42,522 nt of DNA, taken from Chryseobacterium sp. Leaf394 (GTDB taxonomy: Bacteria; Bacteroidota; Bacteroidia; Flavobacteriales; Weeksellaceae). Each line of letters starts with the position of its first letter. Position 1 is the stretch's first letter. A model generated the notes under the pieces. It was not told where the DNA came from and searched no databases. It saw nothing but the letters and a program-made list of their open reading frames with translations. Below, piece by piece: positions 37,401 through 42,522 of this stretch. The translations under genes were made by a program, and so were the position numbers. Location: NCBI RefSeq assembly GCF_001424105.1, contig NZ_LMQH01000014.1:1-42522 (forward strand), written 5' to 3'.

Positions 37401-38760
37401 GGTAAGAACAATTACTTCTGAAGACGAAAACGGTAACACTGCTGAAGTAGTGGTATCACGTACTACAGAATTCAGATTGGTAACTGACAACGAGGCGAGA
37501 ACTCCTCTTATGGTTGCCAACGTACCTTATGGTGCTATATTAGCTGTAAAACCAGGTGATAAAGTAAGCAAAGGTGATGTAATCTGTAAGTGGGACCCGT
37601 ATAACGCGGTAATCATTGCTGAAACTGCCGGTAAGGTAGAATATGAAGACATCATCCAGGGTATTTCATTCCAGCTGGAGATTGACGAACAGACAGGATT
37701 TGAAGAGAAAGTAATCTCTGAATCAAGAAATAAGAAAGCTGTACCTACATTGAAGGTAGTAGATTCTAAAGGTGTTGAGCAGAAAGGCTACAACTTACCG
37801 GTAGGAGCCCACTTAATGGTAAATGACGGTGAAAAAATCAAGGCTGGTAAAGTCTTAATCAAAATCCCGAGAAAAGCTGCAAAGACAGGGGATATCACCG
37901 GAGGTCTTCCGAGAGTTACCGAATTATTCGAAGCAAGAAATCCATCAAATCCAGCTGTAGTAACAGAAATCGACGGTGTAGTTTCTTACGGAAAAATCAA
38001 GAGAGGTAACCGTGAATTGATCGTGGAAGCTAAAACTGGTGAGAGAAAAATTTATTTAGTTAAATTATCAAACCAGATCTTGGTACAGGAGAATGACTTC
38101 GTAAGAGCTGGTTCGCCACTTTCTGACGGTTCAGTTACTCCGGATGACATCCTGAAGATCAAAGGGCCAACTGCGGTTCAGGAATATTTAGTAAACGAAA
38201 TCCAGGAAGTTTACCGTCTTCAGGGGGTAAAAATCGACGACAAACACTTCGAAATCATCGTAAGACAGATGATGACAAAAGTATCTATCGTTGATGGAGG
38301 TGATACTCAGTTCCTTGAAGGTGCGCTTGAGCACAAATACGACTTCCTTGAGGAGAACAACAGAGTATTTGGTCTTAAAGTAGTAACCGAAGCCGGAGAT
38401 TCTAAAACTTTCCAGCCGGGACAGATGATTACTGCAAGAGAATTGAGAGACGAAAACTCTAAACTGAAGCGTGAAGATCAGGCTTTAGTTGAGGTTAGAG
38501 AAGCACTTCCTGCTACGGCAACGCCGGTATTGCAGGGGATTACAAGAGCAGCTCTACAGACCAAGTCGTTCATGTCTGCAGCATCGTTCCAGGAAACAAC
38601 TAAAGTTCTGAACGAGGCAGCAGTTGCAGGTAAAGTAGACAGCCTGAACGGTCTTAAAGAAAATGTAATTGTAGGACACAGAATTCCTGCAGGTACAGGT
38701 CTTAAAGAGTATCAGAATGTAATCGTGGGTTCTAGAAAAGAATTCGAAGATCTTAACTAA
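34495..38760 (+). CDS. rpoC: DNA-directed RNA polymerase subunit beta'
   Basis: The product from the ATG at 34495 has 1421 residues. The N-terminal zinc-binding site is visible as CACG (63-66) and CDRCG (78-82). The catalytic Mg2+ site [12 protein letters not shown] starts at residue 472 with Asp474, Asp476 and Asp478. A second zinc site (in DCGTLRGTE and [13 protein letters not shown]) and the bridge/trigger-loop region with [20 protein letters not shown] are intact. An upstream in-frame ATG at 34420 would add 25 residues translated from the repeat-bearing spacer; the internal ATG before [12 protein letters not shown] is the sensible start. It is co-transcribed with rpoB and followed by the DUF3467 gene. 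Confidence 0.98.
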   Translation: MSNKNKSSRFNKITIGLASPESILQDSRGEVLKPETINYRTHKPERDGLFCEKIFGPIKDYECACGKYKRIRYKGIVCDRCGVEVTEKKVRRERIGHIGLVVPIAHIWYFRSLPNKIGYLLGIPSKKLDMIIYYERYVVIQQGIAKKLDGSDFDDKEFLTEEEYLDIMETLPVENQYLDDSDPNKFIAKMGAEAVEELLKRIDLDALSFDLRHKAHNEGSKQRRTEALKRLNVVEALRGANTRMINRPEWMIMRVLPVIPPELRPLVPLDGGRFATSDLNDLYRRVIIRNNRLKRLLEIKAPEVILRNEKRMLQESVDSLFDNTRKSSAVKSESNRPLKSLSDSLKGKQGRFRQNLLGKRVDYSARSVIVVGPNLQLHECGIPKDMAAELYKPFIIRKLIERGIVKTVKSAKRIIDRKEPVVYDILEGVMKGHPVLLNRAPTLHRLGIQAFQPKMIEGKAIQLHPLVTTAFNADFDGDQMAVHLPLGPEAILEAQLLMLGSQNILNPANGSPITVPSQDMVLGLYFMTKELSSTEDMKVLGEGLAFYSPEEAEIAYAEGRVSLNAKVRCRLPIKENGEITTKLTETSVGRILFNQIVPKQSGYINELLTKKSLRNVIGKVLADTDFPTTVKFLDAMKDLGYSNAFKGGLSFSLGDIVVPVEKKKMIATSIETVDEIRANYNMGLITDTERYNQVIDVWTNTNAGLTEMIMSRMKVDQGGFNSVYMMLDSGARGSKEQIRQLSGMRGLMAKPQKAGSTGAEIIENPILANFKEGLSILEYFISTHGARKGLADTALKTADAGYLTRRLVDVAQDVIVTETDCGTLRGTEVTALKKNDEIVEKISERILGRVSLHNVYDPETDEIIVNADEVINEALAKKVEEIGLEAVEVRSPLTCEAKKGICAKCYGRNLATGKTIHMGEAVGVIAAQSIGEPGTQLTLRTFHQGGVSTNVSENPAIIARRDGIVELDEVRTITSEDENGNTAEVVVSRTTEFRLVTDNEARTPLMVANVPYGAILAVKPGDKVSKGDVICKWDPYNAVIIAETAGKVEYEDIIQGISFQLEIDEQTGFEEKVISESRNKKAVPTLKVVDSKGVEQKGYNLPVGAHLMVNDGEKIKAGKVLIKIPRKAAKTGDITGGLPRVTELFEARNPSNPAVVTEIDGVVSYGKIKRGNRELIVEAKTGERKIYLVKLSNQILVQENDFVRAGSPLSDGSVTPDDILKIKGPTAVQEYLVNEIQEVYRLQGVKIDDKHFEIIVRQMMTKVSIVDGGDTQFLEGALEHKYDFLEENNRVFGLKVVTEAGDSKTFQPGQMITARELRDENSKLKREDQALVEVREALPATATPVLQGITRAALQTKSFMSAASFQETTKVLNEAAVAGKVDSLNGLKENVIVGHRIPAGTGLKEYQNVIVGSRKEFEDLN

Positions 38761-38846
38761 AATTAATAATTTGAAATTTGAGGTTTGAAATTATTTTTAT
38801 ACTTTCACAATCTCAAATTTCAATTTTAAAAAATATAATTTATAAA
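38761..38846 (+). other. rpoC-DUF3467 spacer with 12-bp inverted repeat
   Basis: Heptamers TTTGAAA, TTTGAGG and TTTGAAA run from 38770 to 38790. TTGAAATTTGAG (38771-38782) pairs perfectly with CTCAAATTTCAA (38812-38823) over a 29-nt loop. It may be an mRNA processing or stability hairpin. Confidence 0.55.
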
Positions 38847-39152
38847 ATGGACAACAATCAAAATCCACAAGACGGAAACATCAACATCCAGTTAAACGAA
38901 ATGGTAGCTTCAGGAGTTTACTGTAACCTTGCTTTAGTAAACCACTCTCCATCTGAGTTTGTAGTAGACTTCATCCAAATGATGCCAGGTGTACAGCAGG
39001 CAAACGTAAGATCAAGAGTAATCCTGGCTCCTCTTCACGCGAAGAGAGTTTTGGCTGCACTTCAGCAAAACATCACCAACTACGAGCAGCAGTTCGGAGA
39101 AATCAAGGAAGTTGAGCCTTTCGTATTAGGAGGAAACAACGTACAGGCATAA
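38847..39152 (+). CDS. DUF3467 protein, third gene of the rpoBC operon
   Basis: The 101-residue cytosolic protein (MDNNQNPQDGNINIQLNEMV start) has the family core GVYCNLALVNHSPSEFVVDFIQMMPG, followed by ANVRSRVILAPLHAKRVLAALQQNI. It is known as a small domain that follows rpoBC in Bacteroidetes, but its function is not established. The operon position suggests a tie to transcription or to RNA polymerase assembly. An in-frame upstream ATG at 38778 would translate the repeat spacer, so the internal ATG is chosen. A strong terminator follows the stop. Confidence 0.9.
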   Translation: MDNNQNPQDGNINIQLNEMVASGVYCNLALVNHSPSEFVVDFIQMMPGVQQANVRSRVILAPLHAKRVLAALQQNITNYEQQFGEIKEVEPFVLGGNNVQA

Positions 39153-39176
39153 GATTTTTCTTATCAGATATAAAAG

Positions 39177-39209
39177 AATACCCCGGCGGAAGTTGGGGTA
39201 TTTCTTTTT
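39177..39209 (+). terminator. Terminator of rpoB-rpoC-DUF3467
   Basis: AATACCCC (39177-39184) pairs with GGGGTATT (39195-39202), followed by a T-rich tail. Confidence 0.88.
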
Positions 39210-39235
39210 ACTTACAACTCAGGTATTTTTTTATT

Positions 39236-39334
39236 TGGGCGCCAATTTCCGTCCTCCGTTCCCGCTTTTTTGTGCCACCGCTTTTTCCCTCGCTTACAAA
39301 AAGAGCTCCACTCAGGCCGGGGCGCGGGAGTCTG
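39236..39334. repeat. GC-rich intergenic element
   Basis: It starts GGGCGCCAATTTCCG and ends near GGCCGGGGCGCGGGAG, standing out from AT-rich surroundings. The two ends (GGGCGCC against GGGGCGC) are partly complementary. It resembles GC-rich elements I recall between genes in Flavobacteriia, but only one copy is in the window. I see no coding frame. Confidence 0.35.
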
Positions 39335-39354
39335 CTTTTTCCCCAACATCTCAT

Positions 39355-39840
39355 AAAGTCCGAAGGGTTAAATTCGTATAACTTTAGGTGAACTATGGAA
39401 GCGACAGCACAAATAACCCGAAATGTTCAATTCGAATACCTTTAGGGTGAACTTATGGAAGCAAATCATTCACATCACACAAAACCCGCAGGGTTAAATT
39501 CAAATAGCCGTAGGTGAAACCTATGGTAATAAAATAATTCGCACTACAAAAGAACCCGAAGGGTTTAATTCGTATAGCTTTAGGTGAACTATGGAAGCAA
39601 AATCATTCACATCATTAAGAATCCACAGGGTTAAATTCGAATAGCTTTAGGTTTATCTATAGACGAAAAATTATTCCATCACAGAGCTCCTGAAAGATTA
39701 AATTCCAGCTTTAGGTGAACCTATGGGCGTAAAATCATTCGCATCACCAAAAACCCGCAGGGTTAAATTCAAATAGCCGTAGGTGAAACCTATGGTAATA
39801 AAATTATTCGCACTAAAAAGGGAACCCGAAGGGTTCAACA
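39355..39840. repeat. Tandem array of ~66-bp units, each with two mini-hairpins
   Basis: Seven full units and a partial eighth begin at about 39361, 39418, 39485, 39555, 39623, 39688, 39754 and 39825. A typical unit has AACCCGAAGGGTT (a perfect hairpin with GAA loop), AAATTCGTATAG, then TAGGTGAAACCTATGG (a second hairpin with GAA loop), and a variable tail such as AAAATCATTCRCATCAC. The units at 39485 and 39754 are nearly identical, with the GCA loop and the CCGTAGGT form, pointing to a four-unit duplication. It is not a CRISPR: the whole unit is conserved and there are no unique spacers. It is probably a local expansion of a dispersed repeat. Confidence 0.8.
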
Positions 39841-39946
39841 GTCTCCCGCCTCCCATTTTCCCGCCTCTCATCCAACATAAACTATTAAGAATCGTTCAAA
39901 ATTACAATCCTACGAAAATAAATATCAAACGACAATTTCAATTTTA

Positions 39947-39954
39947 TACCTTTG
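39947..39954 (+). promoter_or_regulatory. -7 element TACCTTTG of the Crp/Fnr gene
   Basis: Perfect TAnnTTTG with predicted start near 39959, giving an 18-nt leader before the ATG at 39977. No TTG is seen at -33. Confidence 0.55.
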
Positions 39955-39976
39955 ATTTCGTAATTATTCAAAAAAT

Positions 39977-40627
39977 ATGTTAGATAATCAGTTTATTGTT
40001 GATAAATTTGAGTTTTTAGGCTCAGAATTTTTAAAAGAAATCAGTAAACATGCTGTCATCACTGCAGTAAAAGCTAAAACTGAAATCGTAAGAGAAGGGC
40101 AGAAAAATAAATTTGTTCCGTTTCTCATTAAAGGTTCCGTCAGAGTTTTTACACTTAACGATGGCCGCGAACTTATATATTATTACGTTCGGGAAAACGA
40201 CAGTTGTATGATGACTTTTTCCTCTATTTTCACAGATTACATCAGTCGGATTTATGCCGTTGCAGAAGAAGATTCGGAAGTTTTACTCATTCCGGTGTCC
40301 GTAATGCATGACTGGCTGCTCCGTTTTCCTGCCATCAACAAACTTTTTTTTCAGGAATACGACAAGCGATTTTCCGATGTGATGAACATGGTCAACGAAG
40401 CCGTTTTCCACAAACTCGACAAAAGAATCTTAAGCTACATCAAACAACAAATTACCATCACTGGAAATCATCCCATCAAACTTACCCACCGTGAAATCGC
40501 CACCAATCTCGGCACATCAAGAGAAGTCGTGAGCAGAGTAATGAAAAAAATTGAGAATGAAGGTGAGATTTCTCAAAGCAGAGAAGGCATCAGAATACCA
40601 GAATCTGTCGATGTTAGTGTTATCTAA
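39977..40627 (+). CDS. Crp/Fnr-family transcriptional regulator
   Basis: The 216-residue protein has an N-terminal cyclic-nucleotide-binding-like beta-roll (about 18-115; GSVRVFTLNDGRELIYYYVREND), a dimer helix (120-150) and a C-terminal Crp winged helix (150-200). The recognition helix TSREVVSRVMKKIE has Arg182, Glu183 and Arg187 at the positions by which E. coli CRP reads GTGA. The cAMP-binding residues of true CRP are not conserved and there is no FNR cysteine cluster, so the ligand is unknown. A palindrome GGTGA-N6-TCACC lies just downstream, at an activator position of the next operon, making that operon the likely target. Confidence 0.9.
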   Translation: MLDNQFIVDKFEFLGSEFLKEISKHAVITAVKAKTEIVREGQKNKFVPFLIKGSVRVFTLNDGRELIYYYVRENDSCMMTFSSIFTDYISRIYAVAEEDSEVLLIPVSVMHDWLLRFPAINKLFFQEYDKRFSDVMNMVNEAVFHKLDKRILSYIKQQITITGNHPIKLTHREIATNLGTSREVVSRVMKKIENEGEISQSREGIRIPESVDVSVI

Positions 40628-40678
40628 TAAATTTGTTTTAGTACTTTTATTATTCCGATTGATAAAAACAATATCATC

Positions 40679-40694
40679 GGTGACTTTTATCACC
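40679..40694 (+). promoter_or_regulatory. CRP-type operator GGTGA-N6-TCACC
   Basis: Five-base half-sites GGTGA (40679-40683) and TCACC (40690-40694) are separated by six bases, the exact geometry of CRP sites (TGTGA-N6-TCACA). The centre is about 42 bases before the predicted start of the downstream operon. A looser TTGAT/ATCA pair lies just upstream at 40660-40678. Confidence 0.55.
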
Positions 40695-40716
40695 AAGTTT
40701 TAGAAAGAGAAGTCTC

Positions 40717-40724
40717 TAAGTTTG
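40717..40724 (+). promoter_or_regulatory. -7 element TAAGTTTG of the DUF5777-YceI operon
   Basis: Perfect TAnnTTTG, start near 40729, leader about 23 nt. The missing -33 TTG fits a promoter that needs an activator at the operator. Confidence 0.5.
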
Positions 40725-40751
40725 TCGTACTAATTTTAAACAAAAACGTGT

Positions 40752-41594
40752 ATGACAAAAACTCTCTTATTTTTGTCGGTATTTTCTTCAGTTCTTGCTT
40801 TTTCTCAGGAAGATCTGCTCAAAGATATCGACACCATTTCAACCAACAGTACAACTTCTCCACCGGCTTTCAAAGCACTTCAGATCGTCACCGGACAATC
40901 GACCAAACTCACTGCAAAAAATGAATGGTATTTTGTAGTAGCACACCGTTTTGGAGATGTGAGTGAAGGTTTTAAAAACTTTTTCGGACTAGACGATGCT
41001 TCCACCAAACTCGGAGCAATTTATGGTTTAACAGACGGAATTTCTTTAAGCCTCTCCAGAGAAACGAATATGAAAACCTTTGAATTCGGAGCAAAATACA
41101 GGCTTCTGAAGCAGAGCGAAAACATTCCGGTAGATCTCGTAGGCTACAACGTGATGGCAATGAACACCGATCTGGATAAAGATACATATCCGCATCTGAA
41201 GTTTGGCGACAGGCTTTCGTACCTGACTCAGGCTTTGATTTCACGAAGATTTAATGAAAACTTTTCGCTGCAGCTGTCGCCGTCTTATGTTCACAAAAAT
41301 CTCTATGAACCAACGGTTGAAAACGATAATCAATTTCTGACCGGATTGGGCGGACGGTACAAAATTTCCAAAAGAATCTCCATCAATGCAGAATATTTTG
41401 TGAATTTTGATAAGCACAGTTTCTACAAAAATCCTTTGTCTTTGGGAATGGATATTGAAACAGGAGGCCATGTTTTCCAGCTTTTATTCAGCAATTCACA
41501 GTTGAATTCTGACATTGGTTATCTCACCAACGCAACCGGAAAGTGGGAAAAAGGACAGATTTTCTTTGGGTTTAATCTTTACAGAGTATTTTAA
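40752..41594 (+). CDS. DUF5777-family outer-membrane beta-barrel protein
   Basis: The 280-residue product has a signal peptide (MTKTLLFLSVFSSVLAFSQ). It opens with a short Ser/Thr linker and the family block LQIVTGQSTKLTAKNEWYFVVAHRFGDV. Alternating beta strands follow (GISLSLSRETNMKTFEFGAKYRLL, NFSLQLSPSYVHKN, ISINAEYF) and a terminal aromatic strand GFNLYRVF, as expected for a barrel of about 12 strands. In Bacteroidetes this family often sits beside cytochrome c and YceI genes, as here. It is probably an outer-membrane channel or electron-transfer-related barrel; direct function is unknown. The cytochrome gene begins 1 nt after its stop codon. Confidence 0.82.
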   Translation: MTKTLLFLSVFSSVLAFSQEDLLKDIDTISTNSTTSPPAFKALQIVTGQSTKLTAKNEWYFVVAHRFGDVSEGFKNFFGLDDASTKLGAIYGLTDGISLSLSRETNMKTFEFGAKYRLLKQSENIPVDLVGYNVMAMNTDLDKDTYPHLKFGDRLSYLTQALISRRFNENFSLQLSPSYVHKNLYEPTVENDNQFLTGLGGRYKISKRISINAEYFVNFDKHSFYKNPLSLGMDIETGGHVFQLLFSNSQLNSDIGYLTNATGKWEKGQIFFGFNLYRVF

Positions 41595-41595
41595 A

Positions 41596-41937
41596 ATGAA
41601 AAAAGTAATCTACACCGCATCGCTGATTTTTTTCATAACATCCTGTGAAAGCAGAACCTATGAAGAGATTTCAGACAATACGCCGATTACCAGTGTGGTA
41701 AAATACGGGTCAGATTTAAAACCGATTATGGACAGTAACTGTACAAGTTGCCATTCTGCGTCAGGTTTTAAACCTCTCAATAATTACAATTTGGTAAAAG
41801 AAAACATCGACATCATTATTAACCGTATTCAACGACCGGCGGGAGATCCTTTGAAAATGCCTCAGGGCGGATCTTTATCGCCAAATCAAATTAATCTTTT
41901 CGTGAAATGGAAAGCGGATGGTCTGATTGAAAACTAA
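41596..41937 (+). CDS. Small c-type cytochrome-like lipoprotein
   Basis: The 113-residue product has a lipoprotein signal (FITSC, lipid Cys17). A haem-binding CTSCH (Cys49, Cys52, His53) follows LKPIMDSN, as in the planctomycete-type/DUF-like cytochrome c families. A candidate Met axial ligand lies in PLKMPQGGS. The tail NQINLFVKWKADGL is the last helix of that fold. It probably carries electrons on the periplasmic face. A longer in-frame start at 41515 lies inside the upstream gene; the ATG at 41596 gives the lipoprotein signal. It sits between the DUF5777 barrel and YceI in one operon. Confidence 0.85.
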   Translation: MKKVIYTASLIFFITSCESRTYEEISDNTPITSVVKYGSDLKPIMDSNCTSCHSASGFKPLNNYNLVKENIDIIINRIQRPAGDPLKMPQGGSLSPNQINLFVKWKADGLIEN

Positions 41938-41949
41938 AAATTATTTAAA

Positions 41950-42495
41950 ATGAAAAATCTACTTTTAATATTGACTTCATTACTGCTGAGTAATCTTCTT
42001 TTGGCTCAAAAATACAGCTCTAAAACAGGAAAAGTCACCATCGAAGCATCAGTTCCGATGTTTGAAGATGTTTTTGCGCAGGATGACAGTAATGTTGTGG
42101 TTCTCAATGCTGATAACGGAGAAATGGCTTCAGTTTCGGTAGTCAAAAACTTTAAATTTAAAGTGAAACTGATGGAGGAGCACTTTAATGAGAGCTATGC
42201 CGAAACTGCGAAATATCCGAAGGCAACATTCAAAGGAAAAGTTGTAGCGTTTGATAAAACAAAACTGACTGCAAACCCTCAGAAAGTTACTGTTCAGGGC
42301 ATATTAAACTTTCACGGTGTTGACAGAAATGTTTCTTCTGCCGCAACCATTTCTGCCAAAGACGGAAAGATTTACCTGAAAGGAAATTTTGTTGCAAAAT
42401 CAGCCGATTTTAAAGTAACCATCCCGAAAATGGTGATGAAAAAAGTTGCTGAGAATGTAAACGTGGAATATAATTATACATTAGTAAAACAATGA
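41950..42495 (+). CDS. Periplasmic YceI-family protein
   Basis: The 181-residue product has a signal peptide (MKNLLLILTSLLLSNLLLAQ) and a lipocalin-like YceI domain. Visible blocks are KTGKVTIEASVPMFEDVFAQ, FKVKLMEEHFNESYAETAKYPKATFKG and KVTVQGILNFHGVDRNV. It is shorter and more divergent than the cytosolic YceI at 20.1 kb. It follows the cytochrome gene after 12 nt, and its TGA overlaps the start of the next gene (ATGA). The family binds isoprenoid-like lipids; in this operon it may serve a quinone- or lipid-linked redox function, which is inference. Confidence 0.85.
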   Translation: MKNLLLILTSLLLSNLLLAQKYSSKTGKVTIEASVPMFEDVFAQDDSNVVVLNADNGEMASVSVVKNFKFKVKLMEEHFNESYAETAKYPKATFKGKVVAFDKTKLTANPQKVTVQGILNFHGVDRNVSSAATISAKDGKIYLKGNFVAKSADFKVTIPKMVMKKVAENVNVEYNYTLVKQ

Positions 42496-42522
42496 GACGG
42501 TTAATTTTATTCGCATTTTTTT
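42492..42522 (+). CDS. Start of the next gene, cut by the window edge
   Basis: An ATG overlaps the YceI stop codon (ATGA) and opens with MRRLILFAFF, which looks like the start of a signal peptide. Only ten codons are visible, so the product cannot be named. The overlap indicates translational coupling with the YceI gene. Confidence 0.55.
   Translation, partial: MRRLILFAFF

Noticed and set aside
39355..39840. CRISPR array
   Set aside because: Units are similar over their whole length, unique spacers are absent and no cas genes are present.
39783..39983. Open frame before the Crp/Fnr gene
   Set aside because: It runs through the repeat array and the promoter, overlaps the regulator start and has no coding character.

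Overview
The window looks like a chromosome segment of a Flavobacteriia member close to Chryseobacterium (Weeksellaceae). The DNA is AT-rich and the promoters carry the Bacteroidetes -7 element TAnnTTTG. A type IX secretion (T9SS) substrate and a PorV/PorQ-like barrel are present, and rpoB-rpoC is followed by a DUF3467 gene as in other Bacteroidetes. Intergenic repeats also resemble those I recall from Chryseobacterium. The assignment is by recognition only; no search was run.

Left part (1-9.5 kb): a repeat-rich leader, a VWA/AAA+ ATPase pair, a convergent VanZ-like gene, an exported Ig-like protein, and the beta subunit of a methylcrotonyl-CoA-type carboxylase. A divergent gap follows that holds a candidate small RNA with its own promoter and terminator. 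Then come an EamA transporter, a PorV/PorQ-family barrel and an exported hypothetical protein. Middle part (9.5-22 kb): uvrC, a T9SS cargo protein, hutH with a DUF2059 gene, a subtilase lipoprotein with an altered oxyanion position, a carboxypeptidase-regulatory-like exported protein, a YgiD-type dioxygenase, a cytosolic YceI, and a thioredoxin-like exported protein. An ~800-bp gap between the last two holds two kinds of dispersed repeat.

22.3-27.5 kb is a three-gene minus-strand operon for secreted proteins, including a 1268-residue Ig-like/calcium-repeat protein. Next to it, at 27.6-30.0 kb, lies the most interesting locus: a compact cassette that looks like a ribosomally made, post-translationally modified peptide (RiPP) system. 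It encodes a 61-residue precursor with a Pro/Thr then Gly-rich tail ending in Trp, a ComQ-like class-1 isoprenoid-synthase-fold protein, and a membrane M50 metalloprotease with an RRE-like N-terminus. The precursor has a full promoter and a terminator-like hairpin directly behind it. I propose a ComX/ComQ-like peptide prenylation system in Bacteroidetes.

30.2-39.2 kb is the RNA polymerase operon rpoB-rpoC-DUF3467. It is preceded by a ~320-nt leader whose first ~230 nt fold into a closed, multi-hairpin RNA. A GC-rich element and a seven-unit tandem array of mini-hairpins follow. The window ends with a Crp/Fnr regulator. Beside it is an operon (DUF5777 barrel, cytochrome-c-like lipoprotein, periplasmic YceI, and a gene cut by the window edge) that carries a CRP-type palindrome at an activator position.
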